63,665 nucleotides of DNA from Ignavibacteriaceae bacterium (GTDB lineage Bacteria > Bacteroidota > Ignavibacteria > Ignavibacteriales > Ignavibacteriaceae). The notes beneath the pieces were generated by a model. That model saw nothing but the letters and a program-made list of their open reading frames with translations, did not search any database and was not told the origin of the DNA. The position numbers were made by a program, and so were the translations under genes. Of this stretch, positions 27,072 through 35,948 are shown piece by piece. Within the stretch, counting starts at the first letter, position 1. Every line of letters starts with the position of its first letter. Location: positions 1 to 63,665 of the forward strand of contig JACAFB010000060.1 of NCBI GenBank assembly GCA_013388545.1. Reading direction: 5' to 3'.

Positions 27072-28061
27072 TTAAAATGTATTCTTTTTTCTCATTCTAT
27101 TAATAATAATTTCCGCAACCAGATTTAAAATAAAAGTAATCGTGAACAATACGATCCCGATAAAAAACAGAGCATAGTAATGATCGGATCCCTGAGATAC
27201 TTCTCCCATTTCAGCTGCGATAGTGGCTGTCATTGTCCTTACTGAAAGAAAAATATCTGTCGTAAGATTAGCAGCATTACCTGCAGCCATCAGAACAATC
27301 ATTGTTTCGCCAATAGCTCTTCCAAAACCCAGAAGTATGCTGGCGGAAACCCCGCTAAAAGCAGCCGGAAGTATAACTTTGCTGACTGTCTGCCATTTTG
27401 TAGCTCCTAAGCCATAAGAAGCCATTCGCAAATCATTTGGGATTGAATGTAAAGCATCTTCAGTCAAAGAAGCAATTACCGGAATAATTACAAAAGATAA
27501 ACCAATTGATGCAACAAATGCGTTAAGCCTGTTGTCCGGATGAAGAAGGTCATTGAAAAAACTTGCTCCTGTAACAAGCATAATAAAACCAAGTACTACC
27601 GTCGGGATTCCGGCAAACAATTCAATCATAGGTTTTAAGAATTCCTTTATTTTTGGGTTTGCTATTTCAGATAGGTAAACTCCGGCAGCAACCCCAAGTA
27701 TAGTTGAAAAAATTGTCGCAGGAATAGAGGTTAGTAGTGTTCCAACAATTAGTGGTAGAAGAGAATATCTTGGTTCTTCTGAAGTGGGATACCACTGAAA
27801 AACCCTATCCACAGAACCAGCAGCTGAGACTCTGTCAGTAAATATAAAATCTAATAAGCCGATATGCTCTAACGCTTTGAATCCCTCTTTAAAGAGAAAA
27901 ATAAATATCAGTATGATAAATATTAAAGCCATCATTCCATTCAGCGCAAAAAACGTTTTTATCGATGATTCTTTAATCCTGGTGGCTTTCTTAATCTTCT
28001 TCCCATATTTTGAAGAAGAAGATTTTTCAAAAAACTCTTTATGTTTTTCTGTTGACTTCAA
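27072..28061 (-). CDS. pstC: Phosphate ABC transporter permease PstC
   Basis: A 329-residue permease. The basic cytoplasmic N-terminus (about 1-35) precedes six helices; 'ELFAGIPTVVLGFI' and the EAA loop '[32 protein letters not shown]' identify PstC. The start is TTG at 28061 eight bases after the porin stop; no clear Shine-Dalgarno is seen, so coupling to the porin gene is likely. Confidence 0.95.
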   Translation of the reverse strand: MKSTEKHKEFFEKSSSSKYGKKIKKATRIKESSIKTFFALNGMMALIFIILIFIFLFKEGFKALEHIGLLDFIFTDRVSAAGSVDRVFQWYPTSEEPRYSLLPLIVGTLLTSIPATIFSTILGVAAGVYLSEIANPKIKEFLKPMIELFAGIPTVVLGFIMLVTGASFFNDLLHPDNRLNAFVASIGLSFVIIPVIASLTEDALHSIPNDLRMASYGLGATKWQTVSKVILPAAFSGVSASILLGFGRAIGETMIVLMAAGNAANLTTDIFLSVRTMTATIAAEMGEVSQGSDHYYALFFIGIVLFTITFILNLVAEIIINRMRKKNTF

Positions 28062-28069
28062 TATTATAA

Positions 28070-29161
28070 TTAGAAATTAATACTTAAAGTTATTCTTCCA
28101 GTTATAGAAGGATCAATTGAAATCGCATTATCCGGATTTGCAAGAGTTTCAATAAGCACATTTGGCATAATTGAGACGTCCTTTTCAGGAATAAAATCCA
28201 ATCCGGCAATAAATAAATTCCGTGTATCCCCTTTAATATCAGCGTCAATACTTGGGTCAAAAAAGTCGAAGCGGAAGAAGCTTCCTAGTTTTTCACTAAA
28301 CTTATAAGACGCAAAAAGCGAGAAAGCCACAGCTTTGAGGTCTTTAACTTCAATATCAGATCCCGATAATTTTATCAGACCGTTCCGGGTTGTAAGCATA
28401 GCTCCTTCAACGCCAATGCTAAAAAGATCTTCTAAACTATATCCAATAAACAATGCTGATGCTATTGCGTTATTGCTGATAGCTGAAGTGCTGTCCTTTG
28501 GATCGGCTATTGATGGTTTGCTCACTAAATCTCCTGTCAGTGTTATACTCAACCCGCTGATAGGCTTATATTCAAGATGAACATAATACCTTTTATATTT
28601 ATCTGTTTTAACACCAGAAAAGCTGTTGCTTCCTAACAATAACCAGTAGTTAATTTTACTATCGTCATCCAATCTTCCTCTTAAAGCAACTCCTATATCA
28701 CGGGAAGAGTTGAAACCCCGTAAATCCTGAACTGTTTTTTCAATTGAACGATAGCTCCAGAATTTTTCCGAGATTTCGAAAGAGGGTGTTGGCTGCATTC
28801 CAACTATCAAGTCACTGCCATCAAAAAGGTTATTCAATTTAATAAATGCATCTTTAACAAAAACTCCAATGTTGTTATCGGAGGTTAATGATCTTGAATT
28901 TGCTTCAAGTCTGAATCTTGATGAAAATTTCTCTGAGATTTTGTAGTCATAAGTAAAATAAGCTCTTCTGATAAGAAAACCATTCAGATCCTTATTACCT
29001 TCAAGTACGGTGTTTTCCAAATTAGCAAATGAATTATCTCTTGAAATATTATAAAAGTAATCAATATAAAACTGACCTGAAAACTTTCCTGGTGAAACTT
29101 CCTGAGCAACTATTAAACCCGAAAGTATGAGCAAGAACATTGCAATAGAAAAAGAACGCAT
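28070..29161 (-). CDS. Phosphate-selective porin-like outer-membrane protein
   Basis: A 363-residue outer-membrane barrel with a signal peptide (about 1-19). The mature start 'GKFSGQFYIDYFYNIS' and 'LNGFLIRRAYFTYDYKISEKFSSRFRLEANS' resemble the OprO/OprP phosphate-selective porin family, and it ends in '...GRITLSINF' with terminal Phe. It sits between pstS and pstC in the phosphate operon, so it most likely lets phosphate cross the outer membrane. Barrel identity is strong, phosphate selectivity is from context. Confidence 0.88.
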   Translation of the reverse strand: MRSFSIAMFLLILSGLIVAQEVSPGKFSGQFYIDYFYNISRDNSFANLENTVLEGNKDLNGFLIRRAYFTYDYKISEKFSSRFRLEANSRSLTSDNNIGVFVKDAFIKLNNLFDGSDLIVGMQPTPSFEISEKFWSYRSIEKTVQDLRGFNSSRDIGVALRGRLDDDSKINYWLLLGSNSFSGVKTDKYKRYYVHLEYKPISGLSITLTGDLVSKPSIADPKDSTSAISNNAIASALFIGYSLEDLFSIGVEGAMLTTRNGLIKLSGSDIEVKDLKAVAFSLFASYKFSEKLGSFFRFDFFDPSIDADIKGDTRNLFIAGLDFIPEKDVSIMPNVLIETLANPDNAISIDPSITGRITLSINF

Positions 29162-29240
29162 AATATTTTCTCTCTTCGACGACTAACAAAATTTGAGGGA
29201 AGCAATTCTCTCTCCAAAATCGCTTCCCTTTGGGTATAAG

Positions 29241-30149
29241 TTATTTCTTTACAGGCAATGGAATATATTCCATCTGTTTAACTAAGTCCTGACCTTCAGG
29301 TGACATAATAAAATCAATGAAGTTCTTTACTTCACCTTTTGCTTCTCCATTAGTGAAGCAGTAAAGGTACCTTGAAATTGAATATTCACCATTCCAGATT
29401 ACCTCGTAATTAACTTTATTATTTTCAACAGGTGAAATTGAAGGTGAATTTTCATCTTTTTTGATATGGAGAATTTTTACATCGGTTCTCTCAGCAAAGT
29501 AACCTACACCCCCGTAGCCAATTCCTTTTTTATCGCGTGCGATTGCTTCGCCAAGAGCTGCAGTTCCCTGAAGTACCTGAGTTGAAGGAGAATAATCAAT
29601 CTGCTTGCCTTCGGTATCTTTGCCTAAAACGTGATCTTTAAAGAATTCATAAGTTCCACTGCTGTTCTCCCTTCCGTACAGGGTGATCGGCATATCAACA
29701 CCGCCAACTTCTTTCCAGTTTTTAATTTTACCTGAAAAGATATCACTGACTTGTTTTATGGTTAAGTTATCAACTTTATTTTCTGGATTAACGATAATAG
29801 CAATACCGTCAAGAGCAACTTCATAAACTTTTGGGGTAATTCCTTTTTCTTTGGCTTTTTCGAGCTCAGCCGGTTTTAATTCCCTTGATGAATTTGCAAG
29901 ATCGGTAGTACCATTTAACAATGATGCGACACCATTTCCCGAACCTCCACCAGTTACCTGAATAGCAACTAACGGATTTTTTTTCATATAAATTTCAGCC
30001 CATTTCTGGGAAAGGTTAACCATAGTGTCAGATCCTTTTACAGTGACAACAGCTTTTTGCATTTCATCCTTCTTCTTACAGCCGTAAAAAAGAAATGGAA
30101 CAGTAACGAGAAGAATCAAAAACAATTCAAAGTATTTTACTTTTTTCAT
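29241..30149 (-). CDS. pstS: Phosphate-binding lipoprotein PstS
   Basis: A 302-residue substrate-binding protein with a lipoprotein leader; Cys24 follows 'FLFYG'. The phosphate site is recognisable: 'VKGSDTMVNLSQKWAE', 'TGGGSGNGVASLLNGTTDLANSSR' and 'YGRENSSGTYEFFKDHVLG'. It delivers phosphate to PstCA. It is the first gene of the pst operon and has a Pho-box-like promoter upstream. Confidence 0.96.
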   Translation of the reverse strand: MKKVKYFELFLILLVTVPFLFYGCKKKDEMQKAVVTVKGSDTMVNLSQKWAEIYMKKNPLVAIQVTGGGSGNGVASLLNGTTDLANSSRELKPAELEKAKEKGITPKVYEVALDGIAIIVNPENKVDNLTIKQVSDIFSGKIKNWKEVGGVDMPITLYGRENSSGTYEFFKDHVLGKDTEGKQIDYSPSTQVLQGTAALGEAIARDKKGIGYGGVGYFAERTDVKILHIKKDENSPSISPVENNKVNYEVIWNGEYSISRYLYCFTNGEAKGEVKNFIDFIMSPEGQDLVKQMEYIPLPVKK

Positions 30150-30205
30150 CTTAAACCTTTCAGGAAATAAAATAACACATTTTGTAACTAAGAAATATAA
30201 ATTTC

Positions 30206-30249
30206 ATTATACTAAGTATTTGTAAGGCCAAAATTAAATTAATGTTAAG
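30206..30249 (-). promoter_or_regulatory. Pho-box-like promoter of the pst operon
   Basis: On the minus strand two 11-base half-sites, CTTAACATTAA and TTTAATTTTGG (30249-30228), stand head to tail. After 16 bases a perfect TATAAT (30211-30206) follows, 56 bases before the pstS ATG. In known Pho promoters 11-base direct repeats replace the -35 box, which is the arrangement seen here. The second half-site is only a loose copy. No phoB/phoR gene is in the window, so the regulator is assumed. Confidence 0.5.
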
Positions 30250-30418
30250 TTTTATTGAAAAGTATAATTTTCAAAAAATAATTAAAAATTAACGTTATTA
30301 AGTATTTAGAGTAGAATTTTGATTAGTATTTTTACCACCGCTTCAATTATATTAAATATTATAAATAAGCATTTTTTCTTAATTCATTAAAATTAAGTCA
30401 ACTATTCAGAGCTAAACT

Positions 30419-30631
30419 ATGCCGTCATTTTCACATTCCTGGCTTCCATTCATATATCTCTATGCAGCCGGAGGATTTTTCTTTCTTGCGGGGTTGTTAA
30501 TTGTTCAGAAAGCCAAAGGTTTAAACACCAACCGTAAAGCACACCGAAAATGGAGAAGAGTTCTTATTTTCGGATACTTTTATTTCATGCTAATTCACGC
30601 CATTTTAATAATTGCAGCACTTTATTGGTAA
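30419..30631 (+). CDS. 70-residue two-span membrane protein upstream of a symporter
   Basis: A 70-residue protein with two hydrophobic helices (about 8-27 and 49-68) joined by a strongly basic loop (QKAKGLNTNRKAHRKWRR) that should face the cytoplasm. It ends eight bases before an SSS symporter gene. I do not recognise the family. Position and topology suggest an accessory subunit, as for other small proteins encoded beside sodium symporters. The frame is the only sensible coding option in this stretch. Confidence 0.75.
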   Translation: MPSFSHSWLPFIYLYAAGGFFFLAGLLIVQKAKGLNTNRKAHRKWRRVLIFGYFYFMLIHAILIIAALYW

Positions 30632-30639
30632 AATAATTT

Positions 30640-32736
30640 ATGGAATCTCTACATAGCCTGGGAACTACAACCGATTGGGTTGTAATGATTGCCTACTTTT
30701 TAGGCATTATGCTATTCGGAAGTTACTTTGCAAAATACAACAGAAGCACTAACGACTTCTTTTTCGGCGGCAGAAGATTTGCCTGGTGGTTAATTACAGT
30801 TTCAATTGTTGCTACCGGAGTTGGTAGTCATAGCTTCGTTAAATATTCGGCAAAGGGTTTTGATTATGGTCTCTCGTCCACAATGACTTATATGAATGAC
30901 TGGTTCTTTATGCCATTGTTTCTTTTTGGATGGCTGCCAATTGTGGTTTATACGAAAATCCGATCTATACCCGAATATTTTGAAAGAAGATTCAGTCCAA
31001 CAGTTAGATTGATAGCAACAGTCTTCCAACTGTTATATATGATTGGATACCTTGGAATCGGTTTATTAACTCTCGGAAAAGTTTTCACTCCCCTCCTCCC
31101 TGAAGCTTTTCATATTCTGGGAATTACTATCCCTGTAACATTGATGGGAGTAATAATCACAATTGCATTCATTACCGGTGTATACACAACCTTTGGAGGA
31201 CAAACCGCTGTTATATTCACTGACTTGCTCCAGGGAGTAATATTAATTGCCACTGGTGTGTTGATCTTCTTTATGGGTGTTAGCTATGTTGGCGGCTTTG
31301 AAGCATTCTGGCATTTACTTCCACCTGACTGGAGACTTCCTCTTGCCGATTTTAATTCTCCGCCAGATTTTAATTTTGTAGGAATTTTTTGGCAGGATGG
31401 TGTTGCCGGTTCTATCGGTTTCCTTTTTATGAATATGGGGCTGCTGATGCGGTTTATGTCAGCAAAAAGTGTTAATGAAGGCAGGAAAGCCGCTGCATTT
31501 AATGTGCTTTTTATGCTTCCGGTAAGTGCCATAATTGTTGGATGTGCTGGTTGGATTGGAAAAGCATTAACCGAAATGAATCCTTCCCCCCTCAATCCTG
31601 ATGTAAATCCCGATCAGGTTTTTGTTGCTGTTACGCATATCATTGCATCTAAAGGTGTATTTGGCTTTGTGCTGGCAGCTTTAACTGCAACTTTGCTTTC
31701 AACTGTTGATTCACTGATAAATGCAATTGCTGCTGTCTACATAAACGATGTTCATCGGCCAATAAAAAAGCTGATCAAACGAAGATTAGCCTCTGAAGAG
31801 GTTGAAGCAAAAAGAGAATTGGGAGCTGCACGATTAGCCTCAATATTTTTTACTATAATTGGTATAATTGCCACGATTCCATTTAATAGTTATCCAACTG
31901 TTTATGAGGCACATGGTTACTTCCACTCGACATTAACGCCACCATTGGTTACTGCAATTTTCCTGGGAGTTTTCTGGAAGAAATTTACACCTGCCGGCGT
32001 ACTGGCAACTTTTCTTGGTGGTTCTTCATTGATGATTCTTGGTGCACGTTATCCTGGAATTATGATAACGCCATTTGCACATGGCACTGCAATGGACCCC
32101 GTGCATCCATACACATATATTAGTGCATTATATAACACAGTTGCCTGTCTCTCAATAGGAGTGATTACAACTTATCTTCAGCCAATTATTTTAAGAACTG
32201 CAAATAAGTTCCGGGAGAATAAACACCATAAGAACATAATGACTTCAATGGTTGTTTTAATTATCGTTTCTCTTCTTTTGGTTTGGTTCAATATTGGTAA
32301 TCTGATTTTCTTACTTGTAATAATATTTCTTATGACATTTATGGTTGCAATAACTGCAGCATATTTCATAAAATTCGATCCTGCGGTTCATCTTGAAGGA
32401 CTCACAGTTTGGTCTATAAAACGAGCTAAGGAATTATTTAAGGGCAGTAAATTGAACGAAAGAGAAGGAGAAAGAGTTAATCTAATGTGGCGTTTAAGAA
32501 AAGATGATGAAGATTATGTTAATCTTTCCCGCGAAGATATGAAAAAAATGGAAGCCGAAATCGGGGATATAATTTATCTTTGCGATACCAGAAAATATCT
32601 TGGTGGATTGAAGTCGGTCCATACAAAAGTGGGTGAACCCCATAATGAAACTGGAATCGTTTATATAAGCAAAGAGCATAAACTTACTGCTCTTTTCCAG
32701 GAAGGTAAAATGCTCTATGCGGAAAAGGAAATGTAA
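30640..32736 (+). CDS. Sodium:solute symporter (SSS family) with long cytoplasmic tail
   Basis: A 698-residue polytopic protein. SSS features include 'FFFGGRRFAWWLITVSIVATGVGSHSF', 'SIPEYFERRFSPTVR', 'TTFGGQTAVIFTDLLQGVIL' and 'ALTATLLSTVDSLINAIAAVY'. After the last helix (near residue 580) a cytoplasmic tail of about 110 residues ('LKGLNEREGERVNLMWRLRKDD'-like, ending in ALFQEGKMLYAEKEM) is present, which is unusual for simple SSS porters and may be regulatory. Substrate unknown. Eight bases separate it from the small membrane gene upstream. Confidence 0.9.
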   Translation: MESLHSLGTTTDWVVMIAYFLGIMLFGSYFAKYNRSTNDFFFGGRRFAWWLITVSIVATGVGSHSFVKYSAKGFDYGLSSTMTYMNDWFFMPLFLFGWLPIVVYTKIRSIPEYFERRFSPTVRLIATVFQLLYMIGYLGIGLLTLGKVFTPLLPEAFHILGITIPVTLMGVIITIAFITGVYTTFGGQTAVIFTDLLQGVILIATGVLIFFMGVSYVGGFEAFWHLLPPDWRLPLADFNSPPDFNFVGIFWQDGVAGSIGFLFMNMGLLMRFMSAKSVNEGRKAAAFNVLFMLPVSAIIVGCAGWIGKALTEMNPSPLNPDVNPDQVFVAVTHIIASKGVFGFVLAALTATLLSTVDSLINAIAAVYINDVHRPIKKLIKRRLASEEVEAKRELGAARLASIFFTIIGIIATIPFNSYPTVYEAHGYFHSTLTPPLVTAIFLGVFWKKFTPAGVLATFLGGSSLMILGARYPGIMITPFAHGTAMDPVHPYTYISALYNTVACLSIGVITTYLQPIILRTANKFRENKHHKNIMTSMVVLIIVSLLLVWFNIGNLIFLLVIIFLMTFMVAITAAYFIKFDPAVHLEGLTVWSIKRAKELFKGSKLNEREGERVNLMWRLRKDDEDYVNLSREDMKKMEAEIGDIIYLCDTRKYLGGLKSVHTKVGEPHNETGIVYISKEHKLTALFQEGKMLYAEKEM

Positions 32737-32813
32737 TTTTTAATTCTTTCTTGACCTAACATTTAATTAAAATTTATCGAAAATGATTATTAAGGTTTCA
32801 TAAAGAAATATAT

Positions 32814-33824
32814 ATGGAAAATATTTCGTTATTCCCATTTACAGATTATTGGCTGTTCTATGTTCTATTTACAGTTTTTGTATTGATTGTTCTTGCACTT
32901 GATTTGGGTGTTTTTCATCGCGAAGCACACGAAGTTAAATTTAAGGAAGCTGCGATCTGGAGCGTGATTTGGGTTGCGCTTGCTCTGCTTTTTAACTTTT
33001 TATTTTATCACTACTCTCTCTGGAAATTTTCAACTGATGAAGTTTTGCTCTCTGTTCCCGGTTTTCAACCCGAAGTTGCTGCTAAAAATTCGGCGCTCGA
33101 GTTCCTCACCGGATATATAGTTGAAAAATCTTTGGCAGTTGATAACATTTTCGTATTTGTTGTCGTTTTCACGTTTTTTGCCATTCCAGCTAAATACCAG
33201 CACAGAGTATTATTCTTTGGAATTATTGGTGCTTTGATTTTCAGAATTATATTTATAGCATTAGGTGCAATTTTAATTCAATATAAGATTATCGTCATTA
33301 TCTTTGGGGTGTTTTTAATATTCACGGGAATTAAAATTCTGTTCTCTCCTGAAAAACCGATTGACCCCGGTAAAAATCCAATAATAAAATTGTTAAAGAA
33401 ATATCTGCCAATTCATCCACAAATTGAGGGGCAGAAGTTCTTTATCAGGCAAGGAAAAACCCTGTTTGCTACTCCACTATTTCTGGCTCTGGTCTTTATT
33501 GAAATTTCAGATATTATTTTTGCAGTTGATTCTGTCCCTGCTATTTTTGCAATTACAAAAGAGCCACTGATAGTTTTTACATCGAACGTGTTTGCAATAC
33601 TTGGTTTGCGGGCAATGTATTTCTTATTAGCCGGTGTGGTTGATAAATTTCGTTATCTTAAATATGGTCTTGGTGTCGTCCTGATTTTCGTTGGTCTTAA
33701 AATGGTCTGGTTAAATGACTTGTATGATGGAAAGTTCCCAATAACCTGGTCATTGCTGATTATTATTGCTGTAATTGGAATATCAATTTTACTTTCACTT
33801 TTTATTAAAAAGAAAACAGAATAA
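32814..33824 (+). CDS. TerC/Alx family integral membrane protein
   Basis: A 336-residue protein with about nine helices. The TerC signature is clear: 'ALEFLTGYIVEKSLAVDNIFVFVVVF', with acidic residues inside helices, and 'LVFIEISDIIFAVDSVPAIFAITKEP'. These Glu and Asp residues are thought to bind metal; Alx-type members take part in manganese export. The 77-base leader is too short and lacks structure for a yybP-ykoY riboswitch. Followed by an NSS transporter 29 bases later. Confidence 0.93.
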   Translation: MENISLFPFTDYWLFYVLFTVFVLIVLALDLGVFHREAHEVKFKEAAIWSVIWVALALLFNFLFYHYSLWKFSTDEVLLSVPGFQPEVAAKNSALEFLTGYIVEKSLAVDNIFVFVVVFTFFAIPAKYQHRVLFFGIIGALIFRIIFIALGAILIQYKIIVIIFGVFLIFTGIKILFSPEKPIDPGKNPIIKLLKKYLPIHPQIEGQKFFIRQGKTLFATPLFLALVFIEISDIIFAVDSVPAIFAITKEPLIVFTSNVFAILGLRAMYFLLAGVVDKFRYLKYGLGVVLIFVGLKMVWLNDLYDGKFPITWSLLIIIAVIGISILLSLFIKKKTE

Positions 33825-33853
33825 CATAACTTAATCACTAATCAGGAGTGCTG

Positions 33854-35500
33854 ATGAAGACAAAAGAATCCTGGGGCACACGTGTTGGACTTGTGCTTGC
33901 AGTTGCAGGCAATGCTGTCGGGTTGGGAAACTTTTTAAGGTTTCCGGCTCAGGCATCGCAAAACGGTGGGGGCGCTTTTATTATCCCTTATCTTATAGCT
34001 TTTCTTTTGATGGGGTTTCCGCTTTTATATATTGAATGGGCAATTGGTAGACATGGAGGAAAATCGAATCATCATTCAACTCCGGGAATGTTTGACGTTT
34101 TAGGTAAGTCCCGGGTCTTAAAATATATTGGCGTCTTTGGTTTGTTTTCCAACCTTACAATTGCTGCTTACTATTGTTACATTGAATCCTGGACTTTATC
34201 ATATGTGTTCCACTCAATCATCGGAACTTTTCAACAGATTGCGCCAACTGATTTCTTCCCAAATTATCTTGGCATTCACGAAGCATCACTTTTTTCTTTA
34301 CCCAAGGAAGCCTTCTTTTGGTTTGTTCTTACACTTGCTCTCAATGTTTGGATTTTATCCCGAGGATTAGTTAAAGGAATTGAACTTATTGCAAAAATCG
34401 GAATGCCACTTTTAATACTATTTGGAATTATACTCGCAATCCGAGGATTATCTTTAGATAACAGCAATCCCGGAGTTGTTCAAAGCCCATGGATAGGACT
34501 AAATTTCGTTTGGGAGCCAAATTTTTCCGGGCTCACAAATCCAACTACCTGGTTAGCAGCAGCCGGACAAATATTTTTTACCTTATCACTTGGAATGGGT
34601 TCTATTCATTGTTACGCTTCTTATGTGAAAGAAAAACAGGATATCGCACTCAATGCTTCTTCTGCAGGATGGATGAATGAATTTGTTGAAGTGCTTCTCG
34701 GAGGTTCTATCTTAATTCCCATTGCAACCGCTTATTTAGGTTTAGCCGCTGTTCAGGAATCCACTGCTGGCGGAAGCGGATTTGCTCTTGGCTTTTTAAC
34801 CTTGCCAACTTTGTTCAACAATTGGGGTTGGTTCGCGCCGATTGCTGGAGCAATGTGGTTTGGCCTATTGTTTTTCGCAGGAATCACATCTTCGATGGCT
34901 ATGGGTCAACCCTTGATGGCTTTTATGAATGATGAGTATAAAATTTCTCGTCAGAGAAGTGCAATTCTATTTGGTTTGGCTACTTTCTTACTAGGGTTTA
35001 TTTGCGTCTGGCTTTATCCGGGTGGTTCCTTTGATGAATTCGACTTCTGGACAGGTACTTTCTCGCTTGTAACTTTCGCATTATTAGAATCACTTGTGTT
35101 TGCCTACATTTTCGGAATTGATAAGGGATGGAAAGAAATTACTGACGGTGCCGATATTACCGTACCTAATATTTTCAAGTTCGTTATCAAATACGTAACC
35201 CCGATTTTTATCCTTCTGGTTTTTGTCGGTGCAGTAATTAAACCAAGTACGGATTGGCTAACTGCAATAAATTATCTTTTTAGCGGCAAAGGCTGGCCTT
35301 TTGCAACTGACAGTGTTATCGGTGTAATCTTCCACGTTGGAATTGACAAATACGTTTGGTTTGAAAATGGCGAACCTACTCGTGAATTTGTTAAGGATGC
35401 AACCAGAGTTTTATTACTTCTCACATTCTTTGGGTTTAGCTTCCTGGTTTATAAAGCATGGAAAAAGAAAAATTCAACCAAAATCAGAGGTGCAAATTGA
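33854..35500 (+). CDS. Sodium-dependent transporter of the NSS (SNF) family
   Basis: About 548 residues from the ATG at 33854, which has AGGAG five bases upstream; a GTG two codons earlier is less suited. Twelve helices are expected. The NSS sodium and substrate site is visible: 'GNAVGLGNFLRFPAQASQNGGGAFIIPY', 'FFTLSLGMGSIHCYASYVK' and 'TSSMAMGQPLMAF'. Bacterial relatives transport amino acids such as methionine or branched-chain ones. A MetS-like small subunit is encoded with a four-base overlap at the end, supporting a MetP-type two-component transporter. Confidence 0.93.
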   Translation: MKTKESWGTRVGLVLAVAGNAVGLGNFLRFPAQASQNGGGAFIIPYLIAFLLMGFPLLYIEWAIGRHGGKSNHHSTPGMFDVLGKSRVLKYIGVFGLFSNLTIAAYYCYIESWTLSYVFHSIIGTFQQIAPTDFFPNYLGIHEASLFSLPKEAFFWFVLTLALNVWILSRGLVKGIELIAKIGMPLLILFGIILAIRGLSLDNSNPGVVQSPWIGLNFVWEPNFSGLTNPTTWLAAAGQIFFTLSLGMGSIHCYASYVKEKQDIALNASSAGWMNEFVEVLLGGSILIPIATAYLGLAAVQESTAGGSGFALGFLTLPTLFNNWGWFAPIAGAMWFGLLFFAGITSSMAMGQPLMAFMNDEYKISRQRSAILFGLATFLLGFICVWLYPGGSFDEFDFWTGTFSLVTFALLESLVFAYIFGIDKGWKEITDGADITVPNIFKFVIKYVTPIFILLVFVGAVIKPSTDWLTAINYLFSGKGWPFATDSVIGVIFHVGIDKYVWFENGEPTREFVKDATRVLLLLTFFGFSFLVYKAWKKKNSTKIRGAN

Positions 35501-35604
35501 CAACTTCTGCAATAATTATGATGCTTATTTCGTGGTTCGTAATATCATTTTTCACAATTAAATTTTTTATCAAGGTTCTTAATACTCCTCAAGACAAAAA
35601 ATGA
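35497..35604 (+). CDS. MetS-type small subunit of NSS transporter
   Basis: A 35-residue protein: 'MTTSAIIMMLISWFVISFF' begins a single helix, then a short basic tail. The 'TTSAIIMML' opening and the location after an NSS gene fit the MetS small-subunit family. The start is TTG overlapping the transporter stop (TTGA), with AGAGGT six bases upstream. The small subunit is known to be needed for activity of MetP in Corynebacterium. Too short for usual gene callers. Confidence 0.82.
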   Translation: MTTSAIIMMLISWFVISFFTIKFFIKVLNTPQDKK

Positions 35605-35948
35605 AAAAGTATCAAGATAGTAGTCAGGGTGCCTGAATTGAAGGACGAAAAAGGTGGAGGAAGATTGATTCTTTTCACATATGAAGGATTAATCTTCAGC
35701 GAAATTGTCAACAGATTCCTTAGTCAGTTTGTTTACAAAAGAAGGAAATTAATCTTTTTATCCGCCTCTCTTCCATCTTTGCTTTTTCTCGTTTCTCCTG
35801 TGATTAGCGGGGTAAGCACCATCTGCTTTAATTGCGAGGGTGATAACAACTACCATTGCAATTTTTGCTGCATATCATTTAGGCGAGACTTTCGGTGAAT
35901 CGGGATTATATTGAAGACATTTTATTACTCATCCTCAAAATTTAACGT
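35605..35948 (+). pseudogene. Possible frame-shifted remnant between metS-like gene and dedA
   Basis: 344 bases without a clean gene. An open frame at 35629-35898 reads 'GGRLILFTYEGLIFSEIVNRF' and a hydrophobic run ('SASLPSLLFLVSPVISGV'), then turns into cysteine-rich nonsense. At about 35816 a different frame continues with a plausible helix ('ALIARVITTTIAIFAAYHLGETFGESGLY', split here: ALIARVITTTIAIFAAY, then HLGETFGESGLY) and ends at 35914. An ATG at 35601 overlaps the preceding stop but runs only 11 codons. This pattern suggests one small membrane protein gene broken by one or more frameshifts. It could equally be chance open frames. Confidence 0.35.

Noticed and set aside
32737..32813. 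yybP-ykoY manganese riboswitch before the TerC gene
   Set aside because: The leader is only 77 bases, AT-rich and without the expected stems.
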